Shown: positions 1 through 14,065, counted from the first letter of the stretch. The stretch: 64,000 bases of DNA from Arenimonas fontis (GCF_008386465.1 NZ_VUOD01000002.1:186001-250000); one strand, 5' to 3'. The notes: generated by a model not told the origin, from the letters alone. Numbers and translations are program-made.

Positions 1-503
1 ATATCGGCGCGCGTGGCCGCCATGAACTGGGCGTGGGTCATTCCGCGGGCAGCCAGGCCGAGGCGGTAGAGATCGGCGCTGTACTGGCCGTTGGCCTGGA
101 ACTCCGGCATCTGCTTGAGCAGGGCCGCGACTTCGGCCTCGGGCACCGATATGCCGGCCCGCTCCGCCGCCAGCGCCAGCAACGCCTCGTCCACCAGCGA
201 ATCAAGGATCCGGCGCCTGTTCTCCGGGCTTTCAAACGCCGCCGCGTCGAAGGCGTCGCCCTGCGATTCGCGCGCCTCCAGCCGGGCCTGATCGAAACGG
301 CGCCGGAACTCTTCGGGTCCGATCTCCCGTACCTGCTCCCCGTAACCCAGCAGCCTTTCGGGGCCGGTGATCCTGGCCACCCAGGTCTCGACCTTGGGGG
401 CGAAGTAGGACTCCACCCCGAAGAAGGCCATGGTGATGATGATCAGGCCGAGGATGATGAAGGCCAGCCAGCCGGAGGATCTTTCGCGAATCTTTTGCAG
501 CAT
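1..503 (-). CDS. ppiD: Peptidyl-prolyl isomerase PpiD, N-terminal part (3' end outside window)
   Basis: The first 167 residues of a membrane-anchored periplasmic folding factor. The start ATG is at 503 and begins MLQKIRERSSG, the usual PpiD opening. A single membrane segment follows at about residues 13-31 (ILGLIIITMAFF) and then a SurA-N-like chaperone region with the family pattern of an R-R-I-L-D-S-L-V-D-E helix. The parvulin domain and stop codon lie beyond base 1. In the family the protein sits in the inner membrane with its isomerase and chaperone parts in the periplasm and helps outer-membrane proteins fold. Position after hupB and the Lon/Clp genes is the standard gammaproteobacterial order. 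Identity rests on the N-terminus and context. Confidence 0.9.
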   Translation of the reverse strand, partial: MLQKIRERSSGWLAFIILGLIIITMAFFGVESYFAPKVETWVARITGPERLLGYGEQVREIGPEEFRRRFDQARLEARESQGDAFDAAAFESPENRRRILDSLVDEALLALAAERAGISVPEAEVAALLKQMPEFQANGQYSADLYRLGLAARGMTHAQFMAATRAD

Positions 504-555
504 CTCGGAAGCCGTGTCTTTGGCCCCGGGAGGGTCCGGGGGCCGGAATGCGTTG

Positions 556-581
556 CCGCCCGGCGGGGCTCCGCCGGGCGG
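556..581. other. Perfect GC hairpin upstream of ppiD
   Basis: An 11-bp perfect inverted repeat (arms 556-566 and 571-581, loop GGCT) about 50 bp upstream of the ppiD start codon. It has no T-tract, so it is not a standard terminator; it could be a leader structure or REP-like element. The rest of 504-689 shows no gene. Confidence 0.5.
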
Positions 582-689
582 CCCGCTAGCGTATCAGCCC
601 CCGCCGGGAGGGGCTAGACGCAGCAACGGCGCAGCGGCAGGGCCGGCGCCGGCGGCATACCCGGGGCGGCGCCACAGGGGCCGGAAAGC

Positions 690-720
690 GAAACGCCCGC
701 GGCATGGCCGCGGGCGTTTC
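690..720 (-). terminator. Hairpin terminator after tRNA-Asp
   Basis: A 14-bp perfect stem (690-703 with 707-720, loop of 3) flanked by AAA/TTT. It sits just downstream of tRNA-Asp and probably ends the hupB-tRNA-Val-tRNA-Asp transcript before ppiD. Its symmetry would let it work in both directions. Confidence 0.7.
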
Positions 721-730
721 CTGATCTGAG

Positions 731-807
731 TGGCGGAGTGGACGGGACTCGAACCCGCGACCTCCGGCGTGACAGGCCAGCATTCTAACCGACTGAACTA
801 CCACTCC
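731..807 (-). tRNA. tRNA-Asp (GUC)
   Basis: A full cloverleaf with acceptor GGAGTGG pairing CCACTCC, anticodon loop CTGTCAC (GUC), G73 and an encoded CCA at 731-733. It is 77 nt and lies 15 bp downstream of tRNA-Val. Confidence 0.97.
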
Positions 808-822
808 GCCGAAAACCGGTGG

Positions 823-897
823 TGGTGGGTGCTGAGGGTTTCGAACCCCCGACCCTCGCCTTGTAAGGGCGACGCTCTACCGCTGAGCTAAGCACCC
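823..897 (-). tRNA. tRNA-Val (UAC)
   Basis: A cloverleaf with acceptor GGGTGCT/AGCACCC, anticodon loop centred on TAC, T-arm GGTTCGAAACC and encoded ACCA. It is 75 nt and starts 16 bp after the hupB stop codon, so it is probably co-transcribed with hupB. Confidence 0.97.
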
Positions 898-913
898 CTC
901 CCAAGGAAGGCGC

Positions 914-1189
914 TCAGTTTACAGCATCCTTGAGCGCTTTGCCAGCCTTGAAGGCGGGGTTCTTGGACGCCTTGATCTTGATGGTGTCGCCGGTCTGGGG
1001 ATTGCGGCCGGTGCGGGCGGCGCGCTTGCGCACCGAGAAGGTGCCGAAGCCGACCAGCGTGACGGTGTCGCCCTTCTTGAGCGCCTTGGTGATCACGTCG
1101 ACCATGGCATCGACGGCACGGCCGGCGTCGGCCTTGGACAGCTCGGCGGCGTCGGCGACGGCGCTCACAAATTCGGCTTTGTTCATCAT
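914..1189 (-). CDS. hupB: DNA-binding protein HU-beta
   Basis: A 91-residue (90 without the extra Met) nucleoid protein that binds and bends DNA without sequence specificity, as a dimer. The family signature is clear: the N-terminal helices starting [11 protein letters not shown], the [18 protein letters not shown] strand and arm, and the C-terminal F-K-A-G-K-A-L-K helix. Two adjacent ATGs open the frame; the second gives the usual MNK start. It follows lon directly in the conserved clpX-lon-hupB order and is followed by two tRNA genes. The length is normal for HU. Confidence 0.97.
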   Translation of the reverse strand: MMNKAEFVSAVADAAELSKADAGRAVDAMVDVITKALKKGDTVTLVGFGTFSVRKRAARTGRNPQTGDTIKIKASKNPAFKAGKALKDAVN

Positions 1190-1390
1190 TTACTCCCTGA
1201 GCGAGTGGAACCCGCGATCTGAAAAACCGGGAAGCGGAGCCCGCGGCCCTCTGCTTCCCGGTCCACCTGTACCGCCGCGTCACGATGCGGCGCGCGGCGG
1301 ATGCACCGATTTATACCAGCGGCCCATAGGGCGCGCAATACGCGAAACCCGCTATCCATGCGGCTTTCAGCCACTTGCGGGAAGCTTCGT

Positions 1391-3826
<2,436 letters not shown>

Positions 3827-3917
3827 CTCTGGCTCCGGGCGGGGGCGAGACTGCCCCCGGGGTCCACGTTATGGGGCTCCGGGGGGCCGCTTGCAAGGAA
3901 GGCGGTCGCAGAAAACC

Positions 3918-3940
3918 AAAGGCCGGCGGAACCGGCCCTT
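3918..3940 (-). terminator. Terminator after clpX
   Basis: A 9-bp stem with a 5-base loop, read on the minus strand as AAGGGCCGG-TTCCG-CCGGCCTTT and followed by GGTTTTC. It lies about 20 bp past the clpX stop codon and ahead of lon. Confidence 0.75.
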
Positions 3941-3962
3941 GATTCAAGGACTTACGGGCGGA

Positions 3963-5264
3963 TCAGTCGCCGGAGGCAGCTTTGGGGGCCGGCTTGGTGA
4001 CGGCCTGGCTGCCGTTGCTGTAAATCAGGTAGGGCTCGGTCTGGTGGTTGATCACCGACTCATCCACCACGACCTTGCTGACGCCCTCCAGGGAGGGCAG
4101 CTCGAACATGGTGTCCAGCAACACCGATTCCATGATGGTGCGCAGGCCGCGGGCGCCGGTCTTGCGTTTGAGCGCACGCCGGGCAATGGCCGACAGCGCG
4201 TCAGCCCTGACCTCCAGTTCCACGCCCTCCATTTCGAACAGCTTGCGGAACTGCTTGGTAATGGCGTTCTTGGGCTCGGTGAGGATCTTGACCAAGGCTG
4301 CCTCGTCCAGTTCCTCCAGCGTCGCGACCACGGGCAGACGACCGACGAACTCCGGTATCAGCCCGTACTTGATCAGGTCCTCGGGTTCGACCTCGGCCAG
4401 AAGCTTGCCGATGTCGGCCTTGCGTTCGCTGCTCTTGACCTTGGCACCGAAGCCGATGCCGCCGGCGTCGCTGCTGCGCGCCTGGATGATCTTGTCCAGG
4501 CCGGCGAAGGCGCCGCCACAGATGAACAGGATGTTCCGCGTGTCCACCTGCAGGAACTCCTGCTGCGGGTGCTTGCGCCCACCCTGCGGCGGCACGCTGG
4601 CGATCGTGCCTTCGATCAGCTTCAACAGGGCCTGCTGCACGCCCTCGCCGGACACGTCGCGGGTAATGGACGGGTTTTCGGACTTGCGCGAGATCTTGTC
4701 GATCTCGTCAATGTAGACTATGCCCTGCTGTGCCTTCTCGACGTCGTAGTCGCACTTCTGCAGCAGCTTCTGGATGATGTTCTCGACGTCCTCGCCGACA
4801 TAGCCCGCTTCGGTAAGGGTCGTGGCGTCGGCGATGGTGAAAGGCACGTTCAGCAATCGCGCCAGCGTCTCGGCAAGCAGGGTCTTGCCCGAGCCGGTCG
4901 GCCCGATCAGCAGGATGTTGGACTTGCTCAACTCGACGTCGTCGTTGCGCATCCGGCTTTCGATGCGCTTGTAGTGGTTGTACACCGCCACAGAGAGCGT
5001 CTTCTTGGCCCGCTGCTGGCCGATGACGTACTGGTCCAGCACTTCCAGGATCTCGCGGGGCTTCGGCAAGTGGCTGCGGGCAGCGTGCGCCTTCTCCTCC
5101 AGTTCTTCCCGGATGATGTCGTTGCACAGCTCGACGCATTCATCGCAGATGAACACGCTCGGGCCCGCGATCAGCTTGCGGACTTCGTGCTGGCTCTTGC
5201 CGCAGAAGGAGCAGTACAGGATCTTGCCGCTGTCTCCGGAACGACCCTGGCGGTCTTCGGTCAT
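3963..5264 (-). CDS. clpX: ATP-dependent Clp protease ATP-binding subunit ClpX
   Basis: A 433-residue AAA+ unfoldase that feeds tagged or unfolded proteins into ClpP. An N-terminal C4 zinc-binding domain (about 18-46: CSFCGKS and ICDECVELC) is followed by Walker A GPTGSGKT (about 124-131), Walker [10 protein letters not shown], the ssrA-contacting pore loop AGYVGEDVE and the IGFGAKV motif that precedes ClpP docking. Full length. It lies 113 bp downstream of clpP, so the pair may be partly co-transcribed, and a terminator follows. Confidence 0.98.
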   Translation of the reverse strand: MTEDRQGRSGDSGKILYCSFCGKSQHEVRKLIAGPSVFICDECVELCNDIIREELEEKAHAARSHLPKPREILEVLDQYVIGQQRAKKTLSVAVYNHYKRIESRMRNDDVELSKSNILLIGPTGSGKTLLAETLARLLNVPFTIADATTLTEAGYVGEDVENIIQKLLQKCDYDVEKAQQGIVYIDEIDKISRKSENPSITRDVSGEGVQQALLKLIEGTIASVPPQGGRKHPQQEFLQVDTRNILFICGGAFAGLDKIIQARSSDAGGIGFGAKVKSSERKADIGKLLAEVEPEDLIKYGLIPEFVGRLPVVATLEELDEAALVKILTEPKNAITKQFRKLFEMEGVELEVRADALSAIARRALKRKTGARGLRTIMESVLLDTMFELPSLEGVSKVVVDESVINHQTEPYLIYSNGSQAVTKPAPKAASGD

Positions 5265-5377
5265 GCTGGGTGGCCTGGGTAGTGTGGGTCGGGGCCGAGG
5301 ATAGCACAGGCTGGCAGCCAGCCAGCCCCGGCCCGGCGGGGGTGGGGGCGGCGCCTTCGGCCAGGTCGCCCGGCGCC

Positions 5378-6001
5378 TCAGCCGGCCTGGATGGAATCCG
5401 CCGGGCGGGCGCTGAGCACGGCGTCCACGATGCCGTATTCGCGCGCCTCGTCGGCGGACATGAAGTAGTCGCGCTCGACGTCGCGCTCGATCTTTTCGAG
5501 CGGCTGGCCGGTGTTGTTGGCCAGCTCCTTGTTCAGGCGCTCGCGCAGGTAGAGGATTTCCTTGGCCTGGATGGCGATGTCCGTGGCCTGCCCCTGGGCG
5601 CCGCCCGAGGGCTGATGGATCATCACCCGGCTGTTGGGCAGCATGTAGCGCTTGCCCTTGGCGCCGGCAGCCAGCAGGAAGGAGCCCATGGAGCAGGCCT
5701 GGCCGACGCAGATGGTGCTCACGTCCGGCTTTACGAAGCGCATGGTGTCGTAGATGGCCAGGCCGGCGGTGACGATGCCGCCCGGCGAGTTGATGTACAG
5801 GCTGATGTCCTTTTCCGGGTTATCCGCCTCCAGGAACAGCAACTGCGCCACCACGACATTGGCCATGTAGTCGTCAATGGGCCCGACCAGGAAAATCACC
5901 CGCTCCTTCAGCAGACGCGAGTAGATATCGTAGGCGCGCTCGCCACGGCTGGTCTGTTCGACCACCATCGGCACGAGGTTCAAGGCCTTGGTCGGTTCCA
6001 T
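5378..6001 (-). CDS. clpP: ATP-dependent Clp protease proteolytic subunit ClpP
   Basis: A 207-residue serine peptidase that forms the double-heptamer chamber of ClpXP. The catalytic triad motifs are visible: Ser in [11 protein letters not shown], His in [12 protein letters not shown] and the downstream Asp region ([15 protein letters not shown]). The short processed propeptide begins [31 protein letters not shown]. The gene starts 29 bp after the trigger-factor stop codon, suggesting a tig-clpP transcript. Confidence 0.98.
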   Translation of the reverse strand: MEPTKALNLVPMVVEQTSRGERAYDIYSRLLKERVIFLVGPIDDYMANVVVAQLLFLEADNPEKDISLYINSPGGIVTAGLAIYDTMRFVKPDVSTICVGQACSMGSFLLAAGAKGKRYMLPNSRVMIHQPSGGAQGQATDIAIQAKEILYLRERLNKELANNTGQPLEKIERDVERDYFMSADEAREYGIVDAVLSARPADSIQAG

Positions 6002-6030
6002 GTCTTCTCCCTGCCCGTCAGGCCGGCGCG

Positions 6031-7338
6031 TCAGGCGCCGGGCCGCATCAGTTCGGCGAAGCCTACCGCCTTTTCGGTGGCGTCGGCACGCTCGGCGATC
6101 CAGTCGATCACCTGCTCCTCCATCACCCGGTTGCGCAGGCCGGCCATCAGGTTGGGGTCGTTCCGGTACAGTTCAACCACCTGCTCCGGATCCTCGTAGG
6201 TCGAAGCGATCAGCTGCAGGGTCTCGGTCAGCCGCTTGTTGTCCAGCTTCAGGCCGTTCTGGCGCGCGACCTCGCCCACCAGCAGTCCGGCAGCCACGCG
6301 CTTGCGCGCCGGCTCCATGAAGTTGGCGGGGTCGAACTTCGCGTCCTTCTGTCCCGCCTGGCGGGCCTGCTGTTCGGCGGCTGCGGCCAGGGAAGCGGCC
6401 TCGGCCTCGACCAGGCGGGGCGGCAGTTCCACCCCGGCATAGGCGGCGACCAGCTTGTCCGCCACCTCGGCCCGCAGGCGGGCCATGAGGGCGCCGCGCA
6501 GTTCGCGCTCCAGGTTGGCCCGCACTTCCTTGCGGAAGACCTCGAGCTTGCCGCTCCTGATGCCGAAGCTCTTGATGAACGCCTCGTCCACTTCGGGCAA
6601 CTTCGGTTCGGAGACGCGAACGACCTTGAGACTGACCTTGGCCGGCTTTCCGGCCAGCGCCGCCACCCGCCAGTTCTCCGGGAAGGTGACCTCGACCTCG
6701 GCCTCGTCGCCGACCTTCATGCCAGCCAGCCTGGCCTCCAGTTCCGGGTACATGACGTTGGAGCCGAGCACGGTGGCGCCGCGTTCGCTGCCCTCGGCCG
6801 GAACCCGGCCATCGGCGGTCGTGGCGCTGGTCTCGACCAGCACCAGGTCGCCGGCCTGGGCGGCACGATCCACCGGCTCCCAGCTGCGGCGCTGCTGCCG
6901 CAAGGTCTCGATCATGGTGTCCACGTCGGACTCCTCGACCGAGCTGGTGACCCTGGTGATCTTCAGCTTGCCCGGCTCGATGGTGCCGAAATCGGGCACC
7001 ACCTCGAAGGTGGCGGTGAAACGCAGGCCTCCGTCTTCGCCCGGGGCCTCCGCCTTGATTTCCGGGTTGCCGGCGACGCGCAGGTTCTGCTCGCGCACGG
7101 CTTCGCCGAAGCTTTCCCGGATCAGCTCGCCCATCGCCTCGTTGCGGACCTGCGGGCCGAAGCGCTGCTCGATGACCCTGGTCGGGACCTTGCCCTTGCG
7201 AAAGCCCTTGATGTTGGCAGTACGCGCGATCTCGCGCAGCCGGGCACCGACCACACCTTCGAGGCGCTCGGCCGGCAGGCTGACGGTCATCCTGCGTTCC
7301 AGATTGGCGGTGTTCTCAAGCGAGACTTGCATGTTCAC
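6031..7338 (-). CDS. tig: Trigger factor (ribosome-associated chaperone)
   Basis: A 435-residue chaperone with peptidyl-prolyl isomerase activity that docks beside the ribosome exit tunnel. The N-terminal ribosome-binding domain has the signature GFRKGKVP (about 44-51), the middle FKBP-like domain spans about 150-240, and the helical C-terminal chaperone arms follow. A ribosome-binding site (GCAGGAGTGAAC) precedes the ATG at 7338. It heads the tig-clpP-clpX-lon order. The tRNA-Leu gene ends about 80 bp upstream. Confidence 0.97.
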   Translation of the reverse strand: MNMQVSLENTANLERRMTVSLPAERLEGVVGARLREIARTANIKGFRKGKVPTRVIEQRFGPQVRNEAMGELIRESFGEAVREQNLRVAGNPEIKAEAPGEDGGLRFTATFEVVPDFGTIEPGKLKITRVTSSVEESDVDTMIETLRQQRRSWEPVDRAAQAGDLVLVETSATTADGRVPAEGSERGATVLGSNVMYPELEARLAGMKVGDEAEVEVTFPENWRVAALAGKPAKVSLKVVRVSEPKLPEVDEAFIKSFGIRSGKLEVFRKEVRANLERELRGALMARLRAEVADKLVAAYAGVELPPRLVEAEAASLAAAAEQQARQAGQKDAKFDPANFMEPARKRVAAGLLVGEVARQNGLKLDNKRLTETLQLIASTYEDPEQVVELYRNDPNLMAGLRNRVMEEQVIDWIAERADATEKAVGFAELMRPGA

Positions 7339-7418
7339 TCCTGCAACCGCGCACCTCGACGGGCGCGAAAACGAAAAAACCCGCAGAGCCTAGCCGCCCC
7401 CGCGCATCCGTGCCCGGA

Positions 7419-7503
7419 TGGTGCGAAAGGAGAGACTCGAACTCTCACGGGTTTCCCCACTGGAACCTAAATCCAGCGCGTCTACCAGTTCCGCCACTTT
7501 CGC
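7419..7503 (-). tRNA. tRNA-Leu (UAG)
   Basis: An 85-nt class II tRNA with acceptor GCGAAAG/CTTTCGC, anticodon loop TTTAGGT (UAG), a long variable arm (TGGGGAAACCCGT) and encoded ACCA. It is the last gene of a seven-tRNA cluster ahead of tig. A GC hairpin (about 7516-7543) lies between it and tRNA-Lys. Confidence 0.97.
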
Positions 7504-7549
7504 GCTTCGCGGAGTCCAGCCCTTGTCCTTTGGGCAGGGCTGGAAGGTC

Positions 7550-7625
7550 TGGTGGGCCGTCTAGGATTCGAACCTAGGACCTACTGATTAAGAGTCAGCT
7601 GCTCTACCAACTGAGCTAACGGCCC
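7550..7625 (-). tRNA. tRNA-Lys (CUU)
   Basis: A 76-nt cloverleaf with acceptor GGGCCGT/ACGGCCC, anticodon loop CTCTTAA (CUU) and encoded ACCA. Confidence 0.97.
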
Positions 7626-7681
7626 GTTGACCTTCCCTGCCGCTCCGGCAGCGGAGGCGGCATTATGCCGCATCCCGGAAC

Positions 7682-7759
7682 TGGGGTGGAAGACGGGACT
7701 CGAACCCGCGACCCTCGGAATCACAATCCGATGCTCTAACCAACTGAGCTACATCCACC
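7682..7759 (-). tRNA. tRNA-His (GUG)
   Basis: Anticodon loop TTGTGAT (GUG). The extra 5' G (G-1, opposite C73) typical of tRNA-His is encoded, as is CCA. The acceptor stem GTGGATG faces CTTCCAC, so positions 6 and 67 form a U-U mismatch while the other six pairs are canonical. Confidence 0.95.
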
Positions 7760-7785
7760 AGATTCTCTGAACCTCAGCCCCCGCC

Positions 7786-7862
7786 TGGCGCGCCCGGCAG
7801 GAATCGAACCTGCAACCGCCGGCTTAGAAGGCCGGTGCTCTATCCGGTTGAGCTACGGGCGC
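7786..7862 (-). tRNA. tRNA-Arg (UCU)
   Basis: A 77-nt cloverleaf with acceptor GCGCCCG/CGGGCGC, anticodon loop CTTCTAA (UCU), G73 and encoded CCA. Confidence 0.96.
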
Positions 7863-7936
7863 CTGCCGGAATCATACCCGGCGGACCCGCCGCCCGGACC
7901 CGGCGCGAGTCGGGGTTCCGGAAGCCGGGGCCGGCC

Positions 7937-8013
7937 TGGTCGGGGCAGAGGGATTCGAACCCACGACATCCAGCTCCCAAAGCTGGCGCTCTACCAGGCT
8001 GAGCTATACCCCG
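7937..8013 (-). tRNA. tRNA-Pro (UGG)
   Basis: A 77-nt cloverleaf with acceptor CGGGGTA opposite TGCCCCG, anticodon loop TTTGGGA (UGG), A73 and encoded CCA. Confidence 0.96.
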
Positions 8014-8110
8014 GCGTTCAAGCCCGGCGCCTCGCCGGCGCCACAGGAGGTTCCACTCTACGGCTGCCCCGGCGGGCGCGCAACGCGCGGTACGCCGAGG
8101 CCTCCGAAGA

Positions 8111-8133
8111 ACAAAAAGGGTGCCGAAGCACCC
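8111..8133 (-). terminator. Terminator between tRNA-Arg(ACG) and tRNA-Pro
   Basis: A 6-bp stem GGGTGC-TTCG-GCACCC on the minus strand with a stable UUCG-type loop, followed by TTTTTGT. It lies just past tRNA-Arg(ACG), so the tRNA cluster is not a single unbroken transcript. Confidence 0.75.
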
Positions 8134-8145
8134 GTTTTGCGTTGG

Positions 8146-8222
8146 TGGCGCGCCCGGAGAGATTCGAACTCCCGACCACCAAGTTCGTAGCCTGGTGCTC
8201 TATCCAGCTGAGCTACGGGCGC
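8146..8222 (-). tRNA. tRNA-Arg (ACG)
   Basis: A 77-nt cloverleaf with acceptor GCGCCCG/CGGGCGC, anticodon loop CTACGAA (ACG, expected to be deaminated to ICG), G73 and encoded CCA. Confidence 0.96.
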
Positions 8223-8319
8223 GCAGAAGCGAAATTATGGAGTAGGCCCAGATATCCGTCAACAGCCGGCACACGATGACGCACCCGGCCACGGCCTTCC
8301 GGCGGAAGGCCTCCTCCAA

Positions 8320-8347
8320 GAAAAATCGCCGCCCAAAGGGCGGCGAT
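8320..8347 (-). terminator. Terminator after tRNA-Ser
   Basis: A 10-bp perfect stem (8325-8334 with 8338-8347, loop of 3) followed on the minus strand by TTTTTC. It is a strong intrinsic terminator 9 bp past tRNA-Ser. Confidence 0.85.
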
Positions 8348-8355
8348 CTCGAAGC

Positions 8356-8448
8356 TGGCGGAGTGAGAGGGATTCGAACCCTCGATAGAGCTTTTGACCC
8401 TATACTCCCTTAGCAGGGGAGCCCCTTCGGCCTCTCGGGCATCACTCC
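8356..8448 (-). tRNA. tRNA-Ser (GCU)
   Basis: A 93-nt class II tRNA with acceptor GGAGTGA/TCACTCC, anticodon loop CTGCTAA (GCU), a long variable arm, G73 and encoded CCA. It follows csrA by 54 bp, a pairing common in gammaproteobacteria. Confidence 0.97.
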
Positions 8449-8502
8449 GGAACACTCGCCGGGCCCGCCGTTTCCGGCAAAACCGGCCGCATAGGATAGC
8501 CC

Positions 8503-8718
8503 TCAGCCGTCCTTGGGTAAACCCGGCGAAGGCTGCTCGCCGGCGGAGTCGCCTTCGTCCTTCTGGATGCGCTGGAAGATTTCCTCTCGGTGCACGGCGA
8601 CGTCCTTGGGCGCGGTGATGCCGATGCGCACCTGGTTGCCCTTGACGCCGAGCACGGTCACGGTGACCGAGTCGCCGATCATCAGGGTCTCCCCAACCCT
8701 ACGCGTCAGAATCAACAT
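8503..8718 (-). CDS. csrA: Carbon storage regulator CsrA
   Basis: A 71-residue RNA-binding dimer that represses or stabilises target mRNAs by binding GGA motifs. The start at 8718 gives the invariant [10 protein letters not shown] opening; the in-frame extension upstream has no family match and was rejected. The core [18 protein letters not shown] carries the RNA-binding Arg (VHREEI). The C-terminus is a short acidic/Pro-rich tail. It lies downstream of alaS but beyond an alaS terminator, and upstream of tRNA-Ser, the widespread alaS-csrA-tRNA-Ser order. Confidence 0.97.
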   Translation of the reverse strand: MLILTRRVGETLMIGDSVTVTVLGVKGNQVRIGITAPKDVAVHREEIFQRIQKDEGDSAGEQPSPGLPKDG

Positions 8719-8783
8719 CCCCGTCCTCCCGATACGTCCCTGCACCGGCCCGCGGCTTCCCCTCGCCACGGTTCCTTCGCCGG

Positions 8784-8822
8784 AAAAACACGGCCCGGGC
8801 CGATGGTATGCCGGCCCGGGCC
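8784..8822 (-). terminator. Terminator after alaS
   Basis: An 11-bp perfect GC stem (8792-8802 with 8812-8822, loop of 9) followed on the minus strand by GTGTTTTT. It separates alaS from csrA. Confidence 0.8.
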
Positions 8823-8847
8823 CAGGTGCAATGAAGGCTGAACGGCT

Positions 8848-11511
<2,664 letters not shown>

Positions 11512-11728
11512 TGCGGCGGCTGACTGGCGGAATCGGAGGCCGACGCGCGGCCCGGCCCTGTCCTTATGGGGGCAGGGCCTGGAGTCCGCAATCGAATCGG
11601 CGAGGCCGCCAAGATTAGCAGCCCGGGCGCCATGGCCGGCAGGACCGCTTCAACCGCACCCAGCGGCGCCGGGCCAGGTGCCGGGCATCGCGCCCGGTGC
11701 CGCGTCGGGCGGCGAGTGCCGTGGCGAC

Positions 11729-12241
11729 TCAGCCGACACCTTCCGTGCCGGGCGGCGTTACGCCCTCTTCCGCCGCCACCGCCCGCACGGCTCCCCAGGC
11801 CTGATCCTGGTCGAAGCCCCGGCGCAGCAGGAACTCCACCCACTTCCGGCAGCGGCCCGGATCGGCCAGCTCGCCCAGCCGCACCCGGCGGGCGACCAGC
11901 TCCCGGGCCCGGCCCGCCCAGTCGGCCTCGCAGGCGGCCAGGGCGGCGGTGATGTCGTCCTCGCCCAGGCCATGCCGGGACAGCTCGGCCCGGATCCTTA
12001 CCGGGCCGTATCCGGCGGCCGCGCGGTCCCGGGCGAAGGCCTCGGAGAACCGGCGGTCATCCTGGTAACCCTGGCCGGCCAGCCGGTCCACGGCCGCCTC
12101 GGCCTCCGGCGAATCGAAGCCCCGGGCCACCAGGCGCCGCGCCAGGTCACGGCGCGAGTACTCCCGCCGCACCAGCAGGCCCAAGCCCCTTTGATAGGGG
12201 TCGTTGCCGCCCCGGGAAGCCCTGCCGCCGGCCACACCCAT
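11729..12241 (-). CDS. recX: Regulatory protein RecX
   Basis: A 170-residue modulator that binds RecA filaments and limits recombinase activity. Three tandem three-helix repeats are visible, with family patterns such as LLVRREYSRRDLARRLVARGF, DDRRFSEAFARDRAAAGYGP and RGFDQDQAWGAV. It begins 4 bp after the recA stop codon, so translation is probably coupled to recA. The first 15 residues (Gly/Arg-rich) may not be translated, but no better start with a ribosome-binding site is apparent. Confidence 0.93.
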   Translation of the reverse strand: MGVAGGRASRGGNDPYQRGLGLLVRREYSRRDLARRLVARGFDSPEAEAAVDRLAGQGYQDDRRFSEAFARDRAAAGYGPVRIRAELSRHGLGEDDITAALAACEADWAGRARELVARRVRLGELADPGRCRKWVEFLLRRGFDQDQAWGAVRAVAAEEGVTPPGTEGVG

Positions 12242-12245
12242 GACC

Positions 12246-13277
12246 TCAGTCCACCGTTTCGGCGGTTTCGTCGCCGATCACCAGGCCGGGCACGAACTTC
12301 TCGCGCAGCTTGGCTTCCAGATCCTTGGCCACCTCGGGATTGTCCTTCAGCCACTGGCGGGCGTTCTCCTTGCCCTGGCCGATGCGTTCGCCGTTGTAGC
12401 TGTACCAGGCGCCGGCCTTCTCGATCAGCTTGGCGTCTACGCCCATGTCGATGATCTCGCCCTCGCGGCTGATGCCCTGGCCGTAGAGGATCTCGGTGAC
12501 GATGACCTTGAACGGTGGCGCCATCTTGTTCTTGACCACCTTGATCTTGGTCTGGTTGCCGATGACCTCGTCGCCCTTCTTGACCGAGCCGATGCGGCGG
12601 ATGTCCAGGCGCACCGAGGCGTAGAACTTCAGGGCGTTGCCGCCGGTGGTGGTTTCCGGACTCTGACCGGGCATCATCACGCCGATCTTCATGCGCAGCT
12701 GATTGATGAAGATCACCAGGCAGTTGCTGCGCTTGATGTTGGCGGTGAGCTTGCGCAGGGCCTGGCTCATCAGCCTGGCCTGCAGGCCGGGCAGCTGGTC
12801 GCCCATCTCGCCCTCGATTTCGGCGCGCGGGGTCAGCGCCGCCACCGAGTCCACCACCACCATGTCCACCGAATTGGAGCGGACCAGCATGTCGGCGATC
12901 TCCAGGGCCTGCTCGCCGGTGTCCGGCTGGCTGACCAGCAGGTCTTCGACGTTCACGCCCAGCTTCTGGGCGTAGGTGGGATCGAGCGCGTGCTCGGCAT
13001 CGATGAAGGCGGCGGTGCCGCCGGCCTTCTGGCACTCGGCGATGGCCTGCAGGGTCAGCGTGGTCTTGCCGGAGGACTCCGGACCGTAGATCTCGATGAC
13101 GCGCCCCCGGGGCAGGCCGCCGATACCCAGGGCGATGTCCAGCATCAAGGAGCCGGTACTGACCACCTCGGCCGGTTCGGCCGCCTTGTCGCCCATGCGC
13201 ATGACAGCGCCCTTGCCGAACTGCTTTTCGATCTGGCTCAGGGCCGCGGCGAGCGCCCGCTTCCTGTTCTCGTCCAT
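12246..13277 (-). CDS. recA: Recombinase RecA
   Basis: A 343-residue recombinase that forms filaments on single-stranded DNA, drives strand exchange and triggers LexA autocleavage. Walker A is GPESSGKTT (about 66-74), Walker B is VVVDSVAAL, and the L2-region sequence [11 protein letters not shown] is present. The start at 13277 ([13 protein letters not shown]) is chosen over an upstream in-frame ATG at 13316 because it has GAGGA seven bases ahead and matches the family N-terminus. No LexA-type palindrome is visible in the 128 bp between lexA and recA, so it may depend on the lexA promoter for SOS control or on a weaker site not recognised here. Confidence 0.98.
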   Translation of the reverse strand: MDENRKRALAAALSQIEKQFGKGAVMRMGDKAAEPAEVVSTGSLMLDIALGIGGLPRGRVIEIYGPESSGKTTLTLQAIAECQKAGGTAAFIDAEHALDPTYAQKLGVNVEDLLVSQPDTGEQALEIADMLVRSNSVDMVVVDSVAALTPRAEIEGEMGDQLPGLQARLMSQALRKLTANIKRSNCLVIFINQLRMKIGVMMPGQSPETTTGGNALKFYASVRLDIRRIGSVKKGDEVIGNQTKIKVVKNKMAPPFKVIVTEILYGQGISREGEIIDMGVDAKLIEKAGAWYSYNGERIGQGKENARQWLKDNPEVAKDLEAKLREKFVPGLVIGDETAETVD

Positions 13278-13405
13278 GGTCTTGTCCTCGGGGTTCGTGT
13301 TCGGGTTGGCGGCCACTCTAGGGGCTCAGAGTCTCAGGGACCGAGATGCAGCCGAAAGCGGCGGAATCCCGGCTCGCGGGTAGGGGAATAGCGCGTCCTG
13401 CGCCC

Positions 13406-14065
13406 TCACCGGTTCGGCCTCACCAGGCCGCAGTACAGGCCCTCGATGGCGAAATCCTGGTCGGGCCGGACCTGGATGGGCGGGTAGTCGGGATTGCGCG
13501 GCAACAGGCGGATGCCGTCCTTGCCGGTCTTGAACAGCTTGACGGTGATCTCGTCGTCTATGCGGGCAACCACGATCTGGCCGCTGCGCGCCTCGGGCGT
13601 GCGGTGCACGCCGATCAGGTCGCCGTCGAGGATGCCCTCGTCGCGCATGGAATCGCCGTGCACACGCAGCAGGTAATCCGGCGCCGGCGAGAAGAACACG
13701 CGGTCGAGCAGCACCATGCCGTCGTGGCCGGCATCGGCGCCGATGGGCATGCCGGCGGCCACGCGGCCGAGGATGGGCAGGCGCAGCAGGTCATCCCCGG
13801 CCACCGGGACGAGGTCGGCGGCCGGGGACGACGAAAGCGGCAGAGAAGACGGCGTCCGGGACACCAGGCGGATGCCCCGGGCCTGACCGGGCACGCGGCG
13901 GATGGCGCCGGCCTGCTCCAGGGCCTCGAGGTGGTACTGGGCCGCCCGCACGCCCTTGAAGCCGAAGGCATGGGCGATCTCGACCTGGGACGGGGGCACG
14001 CCCTCGGCCTCGATGCGTTGGGCGATGAAGGCCAGGATGGCCTGCTGGGTCTCGGTCAGTTTCAT
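13406..14065 (-). CDS. lexA: SOS repressor LexA (first copy)
   Basis: A 219-residue repressor of the SOS regulon. The N-terminal winged helix has recognition region FGFKGVRAAQYHLEAL (about 34-49). The C-terminal S24 domain has the Ala104-Gly105 cleavage site (VAAGMPIG) and the Ser139/Lys176 dyad (HGDSMRDEG, ITVKLF). The start at 14065 matches the MKLTETQQAIL family opening. A longer frame from a TTG at 14104 would run through the operator and was rejected. There is no ribosome-binding site before the ATG; the operator sits there instead, which suggests a leaderless or very short-leader mRNA. It heads lexA-recA-recX. Confidence 0.97.
   Translation of the reverse strand: MKLTETQQAILAFIAQRIEAEGVPPSQVEIAHAFGFKGVRAAQYHLEALEQAGAIRRVPGQARGIRLVSRTPSSLPLSSSPAADLVPVAGDDLLRLPILGRVAAGMPIGADAGHDGMVLLDRVFFSPAPDYLLRVHGDSMRDEGILDGDLIGVHRTPEARSGQIVVARIDDEITVKLFKTGKDGIRLLPRNPDYPPIQVRPDQDFAIEGLYCGLVRPNR

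Noticed and set aside
8719-8769. A longer csrA start
   Set aside because: The 17 extra residues have no family similarity and the MLILTRR start is invariant.
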